Assembly (NCBI RefSeq): GCF_027244095.1
Contig: NC_069659.1
Coordinates: forward strand, 349,780,750-349,844,749
Length of the DNA stretch: 64,000 nucleotides
From: Hemicordylus capensis
Taxonomy: Eukaryota; Chordata; Lepidosauria; Squamata; Cordylidae
Reading direction: 5' to 3'
Position 1 is the stretch's first letter. The number at the start of each line of letters is the position of its first letter. This document shows positions 1 to 11,665 of the stretch, piece after piece. The notes under the pieces are model-generated. The model was given only the letters and a program-made list of their open reading frames with translations. It ran no database searches and was not told the DNA's origin. The translations under genes and the position numbers were made by a program.

Positions 1-826
1 GGGCAGTCACTCTGAGCTAAGTCTAGCATAGCCTCAAAAGTTGCTGGCTCATTCTCTCTCAATAGGCCCAGTTTATCTCTATACCAGGGTAGGAGACCCC
101 GTAAGAGAGCCTTTAGGTCTCTCACATTCCATTGTGCATCAGCGAGACTAGGGGCTGCATGTGGCACAATTAGTAAACTGGCCAAAAATCTTCAAATAGC
201 TGCTCTGAAGAAGAAACTGACTGGATCCTCCCCAGGTTTTTGCCTAGCAGTCACTGCCTTTTCCTGCATTGCCCCAGCTGGCAGTATTACAGAGCACATA
301 GCCTGACACGCACCCCATAAGTCTAAGATCTCTGCCTGGTTAACCCTTGTTACATGCATGTTGAACTTTTGTAAGAGCCTGGCCTGCAATCCTGCTGGAG
401 CAGCAACTCTTAACAAAGTTCTCATTTCCTCTAGGGTCAGCCTCATGTCTGCTTGAAGCCGGACAAATCCAGCCATCCACTCTACAATGGTGTCTGCACA
501 TAGATTTGGCAAGGTTTTTGCCAATTCTTTGGCTTCCACATGGCTCATATTACTAACAGTGATAGATTGTCCCTGGACCAGACCATTTGTGTCTCTTCGT
601 GAAGTGATGCTAGAAGTGAGGGCAGCCATTGTCTCCCTAGGTGGCTGGGGAGCAATCTCCCTAAGAATTTCACTAGCTGGTTCCCTGGCTGGCTCTTCTA
701 TGGCTGATACTGCTACCCAGCTGGTCTCAGGATCAATCTCTGTTATGCTTGCAATGTGTAGGGTCTTTTGTTGTAATTCCCTTTTTAACTGTTGGACCAT
801 GCAGAAATAATGGTAAGCAACATGTT
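1..826 (-). mobile_element. Retroviral-type gag fragment, inverted copy
   Basis: This is the reverse complement of about 19,830-20,656. The peptide has a capsid-like stretch (TIVEWMAGFVRLQADMRLTL, then a run ending PGEDPVSFFFRAAI) that resembles the capsid part of an endogenous retrovirus gag. It is a fossil with several breaks and is cut by the window edge. It is joined directly to the DIRS fragment on its right, and the same join occurs in the other copy, so the two pieces were duplicated together. Retroviral genus is not assigned. The 826 boundary is approximate. Confidence 0.55.
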
Positions 827-3437
827 TGTTGAGGTCGCAGAGGGAACGGTCTGGCATTGGAACCATAAAGTAACGGGAATGAAATCCTGGGGAGTATGGA
901 TTCCGGACCAGTTCTATTGCTGATTTTGAGAGCAGGGATTGGACAGGAGAGCTGGGGTGTCTGGTGAGGAAAGAGGGAGGTTGAGCAGAGGGGGTGATGC
1001 GAATTCGATGGCGTAGCCAATTCTGACTACGGTGAGTGCCCAGGAGTCTGTGGTGATACTTTCCCAGGCGTGGAGGAACAGGGAGAGTCTTGTGCCCCAC
1101 CTGAGAGGGGGTGGAGAGTCATTGCCACTTAGTAGTGGGCTTAGTTGTCTTGGGACGTTTAAATTGTGGTCGAGAGGCCGTGAATGAAGAACTTTTCTAG
1201 TATGGTTGGTATCAGGAGGACCAAAAGGTTCAGTCAGATTGTTGGTAGTGTGGGCAGTTGAACTGTTGCTGCTGTTGCCATCTTTGAGATTTGTAGGGGC
1301 TAAAGGAAGGCTATTGTAAGCTCATGGAGCGAGTGTTGTTACGGAGACACTGGACCTTTTGAAGGGTGTCATCTGTTTTCTCTCCAAACAGGGTATCACC
1401 CTCGAATGAAAGGTCCTCTATACGGGCCCTGGCATCAGAGGCCAGGCCCAAGGAGCGCAGCCATGCATTATGTCGAAGGCCAACGGCGGTTGCCATGACT
1501 TTAGCAGCCCCTTCGGTCGAGTGTCGGACAGCATGCAGTTCTTGCTTAGTGATCTGAGTGGCCTCACGAAGGATGACCTTAGCAGGACCCTGTTCCTCCT
1601 GAGGTAAGTGATCCAGAAAGGGGGCAATACGGTCCCATAAGAATGCCTGATAACGAGCATAATAAGCCTGGTAATTGGCAATGCGTGTAAGGAGTGAGGA
1701 TACAGAGTACAAGCGCCTCCCAAAGGCATCAAGTTCCCTGCTCTCTTTGTCTGGCAGGGAGGAAGATGTAAATCCACAGCTTTTAGCCCATGAGGATTCC
1801 ACCGCCACTGAATTTGTTGAAGGGTGTTTCTTTAGGAATGTTGTATTTTCTTTGTTTTGATGAACCATGCACCTTCTAAAAGTTATCCAACTCCTTGGAA
1901 GTTTGAGGTAATGTAGAAGGCTTTTGCCAAGAGCCTCTAGCCACCTTGAGAATGGACCCATTAAGGGGGATAGAGACTGGGGGGTGCATGTCCTCCTCTA
2001 TCAATTGAAAAAGAGGGTGTGGGTCAGCTTTGTCTTCTTGGGAGAGTTGGACCTCTAAGGACAACACAATGCAGGAAATAAAGTCCGCATATAGCTTGTA
2101 ATGCTCTGATGGAGAGTTGGGCGGAAGGTCGGAGACCAGGTCAAGTGGAGAGGAGTCCAGGAAAAGAATTTCCAATGGGGAGGATTCATGGCGGTCACCA
2201 TCGGAGGAAGAGTCAGTAGAGTCAGTTCCCAAAGAGATCAGGGAGGGTGGAGCAGCCAATGAGTCGCGCGTGCGCCACGGGATTGAGAGTCAGGAAGTAC
2301 CATGGCAGTGGCAGCTTGGACAGGATAATTCTGTGGTGGGACTCTGGGTGGCAGTAGGGAGGTTGTCGGCGGAGGAGGTAACGGTGGGACCTTGGTACAG
2401 ACGAAGTGGTGCATTGGGATCGTGACGTGCACTGGCGAGTGAGATTGAGGTTGAGAATGTGAGTCGGAGGATGAATTCGTGCGCTGGGTAGTCAGATTGT
2501 GGGTTCCTCAGAGGTCATGGCAGGAATAGGAGTGGGGAAGGTCCTGCGCTGGCAGTTGATAGCCGGAGTCATAAGCCGCCTGTCTGGCATAGTGTTTGTC
2601 CAAAGCTACCTCGAGCTCATGAGCAGTCCAGTGACAAGGTTGCAAGGGTTCATCAGCTTCTGGTTCCGAGATGTGTTCTGATTCATAGACTGGGTCATTG
2701 GGACTCGACCAATAGACTACGGGATCGTCGAGTTTGAGTACCGTCTTGGTTTCGAGAGACCGATGACAATCTCGATCGAGAGCTGGTCAGTACTCTATAT
2801 CGAGAGTCAAGTGGTGGTCGGCATCGGGGCCCTGTGTGGGAGGTGATAGATGTTTCTTCTTCGGAGGGTGGTCCTCTCGATTACGACAATCTTTCTTTCT
2901 TTTCTTTCTCTTAGTGGGCTGCGTCGGGATCAAATGAGCTGACAGATCCGGGGCTGCTGCTGACACGGACGCCTTCCAGATCGAGGTCGAAGAGCCAGGG
3001 ACGGGATCGATTCGTGAGATAGCCTTGGGTATGGATACAGAGATCCCCATTGGGGAGGTAACGGGCTGTAAGCCCCGGGCGGGCGTAGAAGCCACAGCCA
3101 CAGCCTGAATGGCCAGTTTAGAAGGTTGAGATCTCTCCAAGTTGGAGAATTTGAGGGCCTGTTCCCAGAGCCACGATTTGAGGCGAGAAGCACGGTTTTT
3201 TCTCACCTGCTCGGTGAATGCCGTGCTGTGGGCGCAAGAATCAGTTTTGTGGGCTTCACTCAAACAAAATAAGCAAAGTTTGTGGCCGTCCGAGGAGAGG
3301 ATTTTGGCCCTACAACGGAAGCACTGTTTAAAGTTTGTTGTTTTGGCCATAGGCCAGAGTACAGGGTGAAAAAGACCCGGGCCCAGAGGCTGGGCGCGGG
3401 GGGCGGGTACTGGGGATGAAATAAAAATTCTAACGAG
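827..3437 (-). mobile_element. DIRS-type retrotransposon fragment (gag and start of RT), inverted copy
   Basis: Minus-strand translation gives a DIRS ORF1 pattern: a C-x2-C cluster near the start (FRCRAKILSSDGHKLCLFCL), a long Ser/Pro-rich middle, and a C-terminal block with LPDKESRELDAFGRRLYS and LFGEKTDDTLQKVQ. After this comes the opening of a DIRS reverse transcriptase (LSLFLHAWESITTDSWALTV). The RT core, RNase H and tyrosine recombinase are absent. It is a broken fossil with multiple interruptions and is nearly identical to the copy at 17.0-19.83 kb, so the duplication is recent. The right edge meets block A at about 3437-3445. Confidence 0.75.
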
Positions 3438-4048
3438 GAAAATTCTTTTCCTCTGGTTGTGTGCTTGATTGGCGTTTTACACCACCCAGACAAGGACTGC
3501 CATTTTGGCATGTCACCAGTGGACACAGAGATGGGTGGAATTATTGCATAGCGCACCCATTACTTGGGGGCATCTCCCAATGCATCGTATGTGTCACACA
3601 ATGCATTGTGGGATTCATGGAGGCTGGGACAACAGGTTCTGGCCTCAGATCAATCTGCCCTGCTCAGTGCTGTACGGAGCAGGGCTGATCGTGTGGGAGT
3701 ATGATCTGCACTCCCACTAAGTACCAAACAATCCTCTGGGGGGAAGGCAAGGTTTGGGAAGCCTGCCCCACACCCGCCCACCCAGTAGGTAGTGCGGATG
3801 GTATAGAGTAGCACGTATATTTATTTGCCCATTATATAGTAGCACGTATCGTTATGTGCTGCAACACATGTGTGATGACATTTTCAGGATCAAAATGCAT
3901 AAATAATATTGTTGGTAAGGGTGTTCCTTACTATCCATTTCATTTTACTGCCTTAAATGCACTGAACACACACACAAATAGGAGGAGAGCCCAGCTGGAC
4001 CTTGTAGCCATATCTGCTTGACTGTCTTGAGAACTGGCAGCTATGAAA

Positions 4049-4344
4049 TGTCAACACACCATCCTCAGTTGCTTATATAAACCAAGTATCTCAGCAGTTC
4101 TTAAATCCCTTTCTCATGAAGTAAGCAGTAGGTGGGGAATGGAGAACAAAATGTAACAACTGCATCTAATTAACAATTAAGGCCGCCTCTTCCCCACCTT
4201 GTTAATTGTTATTTCTCAGCAGCTGTTTTGTTGTTCTCTCTCGCTTCTCTCCAGCCTAATGCTTACCTCCTGAGAAAGGCATATAAAAACTACTGAAATA
4301 TTTGGTCTGTGTAAGCAACTGAGGATGGTGTATTGGCATTGACA
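4049..4344. mobile_element. Foldback (MITE-like) element, copy A
   Basis: The two halves are inverted repeats of each other, about 130-150 bp each. The left end reads TGTCAACACACCATCCTCAG, and the reverse complement of the right end reads TGTCAATGCCAATACACCAT followed by CCTCAGTTGC. Related copies are at 12,574-12,869 and 38,929-39,224, and part of one lies at the inversion point at 12,931. No coding capacity is seen and no clear target-site duplication was found, so the superfamily is unassigned. Confidence 0.6.
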
Positions 4345-5100
4345 CTGGTTTTGTTTTAACTTGTAACATCTGGTGGGTTGTATTTTATCTTTGCGTAATA
4401 AAGAGCTCTTGGTAGAAGAATTGCTTAGAGTTATTATGCACATAGTATCACCAACTTATAAAAAGTCAAGCTAAAAGCTTCTACTGGAACATTATTATTA
4501 CTTCTGGAACATTCAGTAAGAGCACCAAGTTCTTAGAACATTGTAATACAGTACAAGGCTACTAAAACACCATCTTCCTCAAGCACAGCTTATATACCAG
4601 CTGAAAATAATTAGTAATTAAATAATTAAAGGTATGCTGCCAATAATAGGTGCCGTTCCCAAAGTACTTGCAACAATAATTTTATAGTGGACTGTGACAA
4701 GTGGCACCTTGCTCGTCTTCCTGGGACACTGTTGGGGTCTGTGCTCAAAACTGGAGAGGTTAACAGCTTTATACTTATGCGTACCAATATTACCAATATA
4801 TACTGTATGTATTTATTTCAACTACTCTTTATCTAGTCTGCTGCCACCACCAAGCTCTTCTTATCCTGACAATCCCTAGTAGTGGAGCTGAGGGCTGTGG
4901 GAGAAGAAAATATAACGCACTGGACACAGTATGAACATTTAAATAAAACAAAATCAAGTTTATTTATGTACAAGCAGCTTAAAGGTTTCTCTCTGCCAAA
5001 GCAGGGCTTCAAGCTTGTAATGGGTTTCTTCGACAACAACAAGGCTTGGCTAAAGTGTAAATAATGTGAGCTGTAGGATTATGATTACCAATATTATCTG

Positions 5101-5369
5101 GTGTCCCCTTAAACTAAGCAGGTTCCACCCTGGTTGCATATGAAAGGGAGACTAGAAGTGTGAGCACTGTAAGATATTCCCCTTAGGAGATGGAGCTGCT
5201 CTGGGAAGAGCAGAAGGTTCCAAGTTCCCTCCCTGGCAGCATCTGCAAGATAGTGCTGAGAGAGATTCCTGCCTGCAACCTTGGAGAAGCCGCTGCCAGT
5301 CTGTGTAGACAATACTGAGCGAGATGGACCTATGGTCTGACTCAGTATATGGCAGCTTCCTATGTTCCA
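5101..5369 (+). repeat. 5S-Sauria-type SINE, copy in block A
   Basis: The head (CTAAGCAGGTTCCACCCTGG, then GGGAGACTAG and a TGTGAGCACTGTA stretch) lines up with the internal promoter half of 5S rRNA. The body continues as GACAATACTGAGCGAGATGG and ends CAGCTTCCTATGTTCC. The family is known from squamates. A duplicated copy is at 42,221-42,489 and a headless relative is near 60,553. Confidence 0.7.
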
Positions 5370-5487
5370 CTATCACGTTTCTTGTCTTGAAAGGGCAAGA
5401 AGGTCGCCCCCACCCGTATATGTTCAATTTTAAAAGAAAACTCCTACAGTATCCATGGCCAGTGCTACAATTTAGTGTCACAGTTTG

Positions 5488-6226
5488 TCATGGATTTAAG
5501 GGGGAATCTGGGGGCATGTCCTTCACTTTAACCATCAACTCATAAGGTAGTTGTGTGAAAAATTGATCCAGACCAATCAGTTGAATCATTTTCTCTACTG
5601 TGTCCACTTTGGCACCCTCAACCCATTTCTTCAAATATTGATTCAACTGGGAACCAAATTCTATATAGGATTTGCCAGCTTTGGGCTGTAGAGTTCTGAA
5701 TTTTTTTCTGAAGTAATCTGGTCCCATCCTAAAACCCTTAAATACTGCATCTTTGAACACCTCATAAGAACCAGCATTCTCCTCAGGAATGTCATTGTAT
5801 AATTCAGCTAATTCTTCTTTAACTAAGCTGGGAATAATTTTCATAAATTCCTCTTAACTGACTTCTCACCTTCTGGCAGCTTTTTCAAAAGACATTGTTG
5901 TACCCCAACAAAGGGAGGTTCTTTTCTGGATCAGTAGCCAAACACATCACCAGTCGAGAAGGGGTTAAAAGGCTTTATTTTTCTCTATAGTAGCAAAGGT
6001 CTTGGCAGCTATTGCTCAAACCCAAGACCCCGATCATTTACAAGCATGACATATTTATAGCCCCTAGGCCCCCCTTACACAGACAGAATATATGTAAGGT
6101 AACATGGCTTTGGTCTGGTTCAGGCCTACACCAACATGAGCAAAATATATGCGTCTGAACCCTGGTCAAAGTGAGAAAAATCCTTAGGAATAACCTTTTA
6201 CTTTTGATGACCTTTAATTTGTAACA
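5488..6226 (-). mobile_element. Gypsy-type LTR and SCAN-like gag fragment, in block A
   Basis: On the minus strand an LTR (about 6226 to 5896, TGTTAC...TACAACA, with a TATA-like CTATAAATA and an AATAAA signal) precedes a gag-like peptide. The peptide (YFRKKFRTLQPKAGKSYIEF, then QLNQYLKKW and LIGLDQFFTQLP) matches the pattern of the vertebrate SCAN domain. SCAN is known to derive from the gag of Gmr1-like Gypsy elements. Pol and a second LTR are absent. It is a truncated, broken fossil. The copy in block D (42,609-43,509) has a longer LTR. Confidence 0.6.
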
Positions 6227-6477
6227 TTTTGAGGCGGGTCTCACGATCAGTGAGACCCACCTTAAGTGGGTTTGTGGGGAGACGATCACCAGATAGCAAC
6301 TGCTGGCTCCATCACGGAGCTGGCGGGCGCTGCAGGGATCGGGGGCTGCATGGCCCCCGGAAGTTCCAGGATGTCCCGTGCAAGTACGCGGGGCATCCTG
6401 GAGAGACCCCCGAGCCCCAATGGCTGCTTGCAGCCTCATGGTCGGGGGTCTCCTCATGTGTTGCTGCGGCACAGAGA

Positions 6478-6928
6478 TGATGTATGGCAAATTAGATACA
6501 GAAGTGCGTAGCCTGACAAAATGCCAGCCTGCTAACTAGTTTCAAGGATTAGCTTTATAGGAAGTCCCTGTCAGCAATTACAAATGCTGTTTGAAAACTT
6601 TCCCTTCCCTTAGAGTCAGAGCAACCTGCAAGTGTTGGAGGAGAAAGATAACGCAGAGGCAGATAAGGCAGAGATCTTGGTTAGTCATGATGACGAGTTT
6701 GCTGTAAAGCCGAACAACATGTTTTTCTGAAGAACGTTTTTAGAGTATAAATGTATGCTCTCTGTAATGGGTCCTTTGTCCTGCTTAGAGCGCGAGCCAG
6801 CAGTACCTCTGCTACTTAAGAGCAGAATAAAGCTTTGATCATAAATCCTCTCGACTGGGCTAATTATTGGGCTCCATCTGCCCAGGAACGAACCTCCCAT
6901 ATTGGGGTCAGGGTACCCCGATACATCA
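6478..6928 (+). mobile_element. Solo LTR with 4-bp target duplication
   Basis: The element begins TGATGTAT and ends ATACATCA, a perfect 8-bp terminal inverted repeat, and is flanked by GAGA on both sides (6474-6477 and 6929-6932). Inside are a TATA-like TATAAATG near 6746, an AATAAA near 6827, and a U5-like tail. This is a 451-bp solo LTR in plus orientation with no internal genes. A 3'-truncated copy lies at 43,761-44,157. Confidence 0.7.
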
Positions 6929-6932
6929 GAGA

Positions 6933-7150
6933 TGTAAGTTTTGAGCAGTATAAAAATAGGTTAAATAAATAAATATGATCAAAACGCCAAGGTTAAGGGA
7001 GTGCTTGCTCCATTAACCATGGCTAAAGTGAGGGGTACTTTGGGCGGTTTGCTGCCGGGAGCCTCGCGGCTCGCGTTGCAGCACACGATCACCAAAATGG
7101 GCTAGGCTCTCTTAGCCCACTTTTTGGCAATCGTGAGAATTGCCTCTTTC
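6933..7150. repeat. Unassigned repeat with short inverted segments
   Basis: This holds a CGATCACCAAAATGGGCTAG segment and a TTAAGGGAGTGCTTGCTCC-like foldback resembling the ones at about 11,145-11,185 and 14,405-14,450. It probably is the right side of a non-autonomous DNA element into which the solo LTR inserted, since similar CGATCACC sequence lies left of that LTR. No gene is seen. Confidence 0.3.
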
Positions 7151-9012
7151 TCTGTTACACATGTTAATTTGTACATGTTTTCTCTGCAGCTCTTGGTCTC
7201 TCAATTTTTCCTGCTCTATCTGAGCTTTTCCTGTTCTGCCCTCAATCTCTCAATTTCTCGCTGCCTTTGTGTTCCCAGTGCTCTAACCTGAGCCTTTTCT
7301 GTTCTGCCCTGAGCCTTTCCTGCTCTAATTCTTTCTCATGTTTTCTCTGCTCCACTTAGTCTCTAAGCTTTTAGATATTCCAGATATTCAGCATATCTAT
7401 TCCTTGATACAAAAATGTAATACAAAAACCTTTTCAATGGCAAAGTGAATCTGTGCCAATCTCCTGCAACTTGCACTTCTCCTCTTGAGATTTACTTCCA
7501 TCTCTGCTGGGCAAATGGTCCCAGCCTGCTTGCCTGGGCCTCTGCCCTCATGGCTACAGAGAGGGTTGCCTGTTGCTTGCAACAGCTCCCGAGCCATGGG
7601 GAAAGGCATTTGGTCTCCGGGACCAACCTGGTACCTATGTAGGGGTTTAGCCTAGGTCCCCTGTACTATATTCCACACCTTCTGGGCTACTAACATCTTC
7701 AGTTGGCCATGATCATGATGATCCCATAATCTCCTGCCTTCCTGATTTCTGAGTTGGGGGAGAGAGCAAACTGCCTCCTTCCTACCGTGTTCCTAATTCC
7801 CACTGGCCTTGGGGATACGGAACCCCAAGTGCTTCACACGGTCCTGGCAGGCTTGGGCCTCTGGCTCTCGGGACTCTTGTAGCCTGAAGTCCCTCAGAGC
7901 CCCCCCAAGCCTGGCTTGAAGCTCTTCAGCATCGACCCTTCCCCTCCCATTGTTTTCCCAGAGGCGTGCTCTCTTACACTCTGAACAAACAGACAAGTGG
8001 GGGGGAACGGACTGCGGGTAAGGGATCCACGCAGTGAGGCACAAAAGGATTTTAGACAGACAAATTCACACTTCGCACCTCCAGTTTCCGCTCTCCTCCC
8101 GTCGCTGGGACAGAAAACGTACTCAGGAGTCCCGCCTCTGCCAGTGCAGGGCCACACTTGGGGTGGGTTTCCCCATTTGGGGTCCCCCTCTGCACTCACC
8201 AAACTTTCAAACTGCACAGATTCACACCAACTCCTCCCTTGTTCTTCCTCCCAGAGCCTGTCCTGCTTTTAGGCAGTGCCCTCTGCCTGCAGCGGCTCTT
8301 GACCTAGGGTGGGCTATTCCTTTGGTCTCCTACCCGTCCTGGGACTCCCATTGGTGTGCCTCGTTCCGCGCCCGTCTTCGGTGCACTTGGGAGTCTAGGT
8401 CTCACTCCGCAGGGGGTCAAGACCTTCCTTCTCTCAAACAGAAGAAGTGGTGCCGAAGGGTTGCTCACCTGCGACGAGAGAAAAGGGACCCCCAAGTAGC
8501 CACTGATGGGCAGGTAATCACCAGCAGACCATCCGAGCTTGAACGGCACCAGTTTATGTTACCTGGGAGGCCCAGTTACCACAAACCGAACAAGGATGAT
8601 TGAAGGAAGCAAAATCACCATTTATTGAAAAACCAGCGCTGGTGGCCCCTCTCTGAGCTTAACAGCTAGTCAGAGAGACGCGCGCAGCTGCCTGGGTCAC
8701 AAGTTTTTATACTTTGGCATAACTACACAGTTGGGCATCAACATTCAGCCCGAGGGACCAATTAGTTTATTACATTTGTGCATGTATTTGCCTTAAGGCT
8801 GGACTTTGCCTTAAGTTTCGGTTTCTCAGCAGACAGATAACTAATTAACAGAAGACGCTTCCACATTCCAAGAAACAGAACAGTTACAGTTTGAAAGAAC
8901 CTATCATTCGACGCCTATGCTAATAAGGTTTGCAGCGCGTCCCCAGCCTCGTCTGTCCTTGATAGATAAGTAACTCAGCAATCTTCCCCAGCTAGGAATT
9001 TTCCATTCCACA
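7151..9012 (-). mobile_element. Endogenous retrovirus remnant: 5' LTR, leader and decayed gag
   Basis: Reading the minus strand, an LTR occupies about 9012-8557 (TGTGGAATGG...GGTAACA) with a TATA-like AGTATAAAAAC and an AATAAA. It is followed by TGGTGCCGTTCAAGCTCGGA, which resembles a tRNA-His primer site with a small difference. The next 1.4 kb has only short open frames and is interpreted as leader and decayed gag, with a repetitive Leu/Glu/Gln-type coding stretch near 7150-7350. No pol, env or second LTR is seen. This is a strongly decayed fossil with many breaks. Confidence 0.5.
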
Positions 9013-9449
9013 TTAGTCATCTCTTCACACGTGGGTGGGAGAAGGAGATGCATTTCCTGTATAGTTCCTTTTGGTCCATGCTGTCCTCTGCCTTTTTGAG
9101 GAAGCAGAGAAGGCAGGGGAGGGATGAGGTTCCCAACTGTTATGCACAGAGGGATCAGAGAGGGGCTGGAGAGGCAGCAACCCGTTCTGGTTTGTGCCAG
9201 AACTGCCCAATGGCCAGTCTGTGCCTGAAAACAACAACCCTTTCCTCTAGTACACTACTGCTTTGGGTGGCTGATAAAATTAGTAAAACAGACAAAATAA
9301 ATATAAAATTAATAGAAATTAAGTAAAAACAAGATCCAATTAATGTAAAAGTTACGCATTAGAAAGCTTAAGTTAAAACATTAAAGCCTCTCTAAACATT
9401 TGGTTCTTTAGGCTTAAAACAAAACCAAACCTAAACTCTTGAGGTAACT
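9013..9449. other. No recognisable gene
   Basis: AT-rich in its right half (9240-9400). No open frame of interest, RNA gene or repeat family was recognised. It ends where the left arm of the large inverted repeat begins. Confidence 0.4.
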
Positions 9450-10465
9450 AGCCCAGCAAAGCTCTTCCTTGGCCCCATTCAATGTAACAGGAAACCAGAA
9501 TCGAAGGAGCCTGAGTTTGAATTTCTAGTGTGTCCGAATGCATGCAGCTGCAGTTTGGACACAAAAGCGACCCTTGGTTTCGTGAAACTCCAGTTTAAAC
9601 CTTTGGATTTGGTGAGTCTCGCTGCTCCTACCAGAGGTTTCTGTTACATCCAAATGCTTTTGGAGTCCCAGTGAGCTCCAACCAGAGTGGAGGGAGAGAG
9701 TTTCTCCCTTGCTCCAGCTGTGATTGGCTGCTGGGGTTGTCTATTCCAGCAGAAAGCCCACCCAGCCAGTTCCCCCTCCTCTCTGTAGTCTTCCTGGCTG
9801 CAATTGGGGTCCTGCGGGTTAAATCTGAAAGAGGACAGAACTGCGCTGGGCTGGGGTAGGGGTCCATTACATGCCCCCTCTCTCTTCTTCAGTGTCCCAC
9901 TCCTGCTAGAACAGCTGGTTCTAGAAATTTCTCACTCCCTAGTCTCTATGATTTTGTTTCTGTTAGTACCAGTAGTTGCTTTGTAGGAGTTCTGTTCCTC
10001 AGAACTCTATACTTTCAATGCGTTTCAGTTGCTCTGTCTCAGTGTACTGGTTTATTATTGTTAGTTCCCTCAGAAACTGAACTGATATTATTGCTAATTC
10101 CCTTTTTAGTTCCCATGAGCCTTTTAATATATATTTCTTATAAAATTTGCATTAGATGCTTGTCTCTTCTCCCTTGTATCTGATTCAATAGCAGCTGTTA
10201 GCCCTGTGTTGTTAAAAGATCCCATTTTATAGTTGTTTTCCCCCTGAACAAGTATTATAACAAATATAAGACCTGTAAGACAATCCATTATTTTTGTGCC
10301 TGGATTACCAAACACCTCATTAAAGATATTTCTGCTAAACATAAATTCTATACATGTCACTTGTCATAATGATTTGTTATCCAGAATTACCATTAGGAGA
10401 AATTAGCTGACAGTTTTCTTCATGAATCCTCTAATTAAGGTGCCTGATTAATGAGAAAAAAGTAT

Positions 10466-10636
10466 CTTGATTAATGTTTCATGCGTAACTCCAAACACAG
10501 TTCACCACAGACCTCCAATGACAGGTAGTGGAAGAGGCCCAGGAGGAAATTGTCTGTGCATCCAGAGCTGTTTCAGGACATACAGAATCAGGAGAAACAC
10601 CAGTACAGTGATCAGCAATGCCCATATCCCCAACAT
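10466..10636 (-). pseudogene. CYP2-type cytochrome P450 exon 1, dead copy (left arm)
   Basis: Minus-strand translation from the ATG at 10,636 gives a P450 N-terminus: a hydrophobic anchor, then QLWMHRQFPPGPLPLPVIGG, which is the CYP2 proline-rich hinge. A stop codon follows shortly after LPVIGGLW, and the exon-end splice donor reads AT instead of GT after the LIK codons. It mirrors 14,958-15,128. No further P450 exons accompany it in the arm. Family assignment to CYP2 is from the hinge pattern and exon length of 57 codons; the subfamily is not assigned. Confidence 0.7.
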
Positions 10637-10672
10637 TTCCCTGACTTCTCTTTTGCTATATTTGTACTTGTC

Positions 10673-10913
10673 TATAAATAATAATAATATTTATATAATA
10701 TTTATAAACCACTTTTCAACAAAAACATCAATAAATAGATAAAATGGCCCCCTGTCCACAAATGGCTCACAATCTAAAAAAGAAACTTAAGACATCAGCA
10801 AAACACCACTGGAGGGATGCTGTGCTGGGCATGGATAGGGCCAGTTGCTCTCCCCCTGCTAAGTAAAGAGAATTACCACTTTTAAAAGGTCCCTCTTTGC
10901 TCAGTTAGCAGGG
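10673..10913 (-). repeat. Interspersed repeat inserted upstream of the CYP2 exon (left arm)
   Basis: Mirror of 14,681-14,921. The minus strand reads AGATTGTGAGCCATTTGTGG, then GACAGGGGGCC and an A/T-rich tail, a recurrent squamate short repeat. Relatives are at about 16,775-16,990 and 33,795-33,852. It splits P450 upstream sequence that is continuous at 50.7-50.8 kb. Confidence 0.45.
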
Positions 10914-11665
10914 TACGTCTTGTATGTCTGAGTGTGCCGAATGTTCTCTCATGGCTTTTGCCAGAGATATTGCAACCATGACCCGCTCTATATGTATTCC
11001 AGTTAGCAAAGAAAGGTAAACAAACCGCCTAACTCAGGCAAGGGATGCTCAGCCTAGTTTAGGAGGCATGTAAGAACTGCTGGGATCAGGCCTGATCTTG
11101 GTGGGGCAGCACCACTTAGCCCCAATTTCAAACCCGGCTATTAGCTGAGGTTAAGGGAGTGAGTACTCCCTTAACCCAAGCTAACGGCTTGTGTGTTTAC
11201 TGGGGCTAGGTTTAGCTCCCGTGATATAACAGTGTAAATATGATTAGACCCATAGCCAAAGCATGAACCAAAGTAGAGCCATTTTTGTAACCTCTCTCTG
11301 AACTCCTAGTAGCTTCTAGAGAGAAGATGCAACCTGGGCCCCATCTGGGCCTCTCTTTGCATTCCTTCACACACTATAGTTTCCTGATTTCTTGACTTGC
11401 GAAATTTGTTGCCTTTTACACTCCTTCAAGGAAAAGATTCTAGCCTTGAAGATAGCAATAAGCAAGGGGACCTCAGCCTCACAAACTGAAACATAGTTGA
11501 CACGTAGAAAACAGATAAGAAAAAGAACAAACAAAAAGAGGAACAGAACAGATTGTAAAATGCAGATGTTGGGGATTGTTTTATGTCAATGGTGGTGTCA
11601 ACTGTTGGATGTTTGATGTAAATGAAGATGCATACGTGTTAACTCACATGTCATCGCACAGGTAT

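Larger units (their letters stand above)
3445..6928 (+). repeat. Duplicated block A (composite of nested repeats)
   Basis: This stretch matches 38,131-44,157 (block D) in the same orientation. It is shorter because it lacks the 2.2-kb hAT and about 160 bp of LTR sequence that D carries. Its first part also matches 11,666-12,930 (copy B, direct) and 12,931-13,927 (copy C, inverted). It lacks about 110 bp present at the left of B and D. It lacks a 193-bp stretch present in B and D but absent from C. The parts are listed separately: foldback element, SINE, LTR plus gag, solo LTR. Homology with D stops inside the solo LTR at 6883. Confidence 0.8.
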
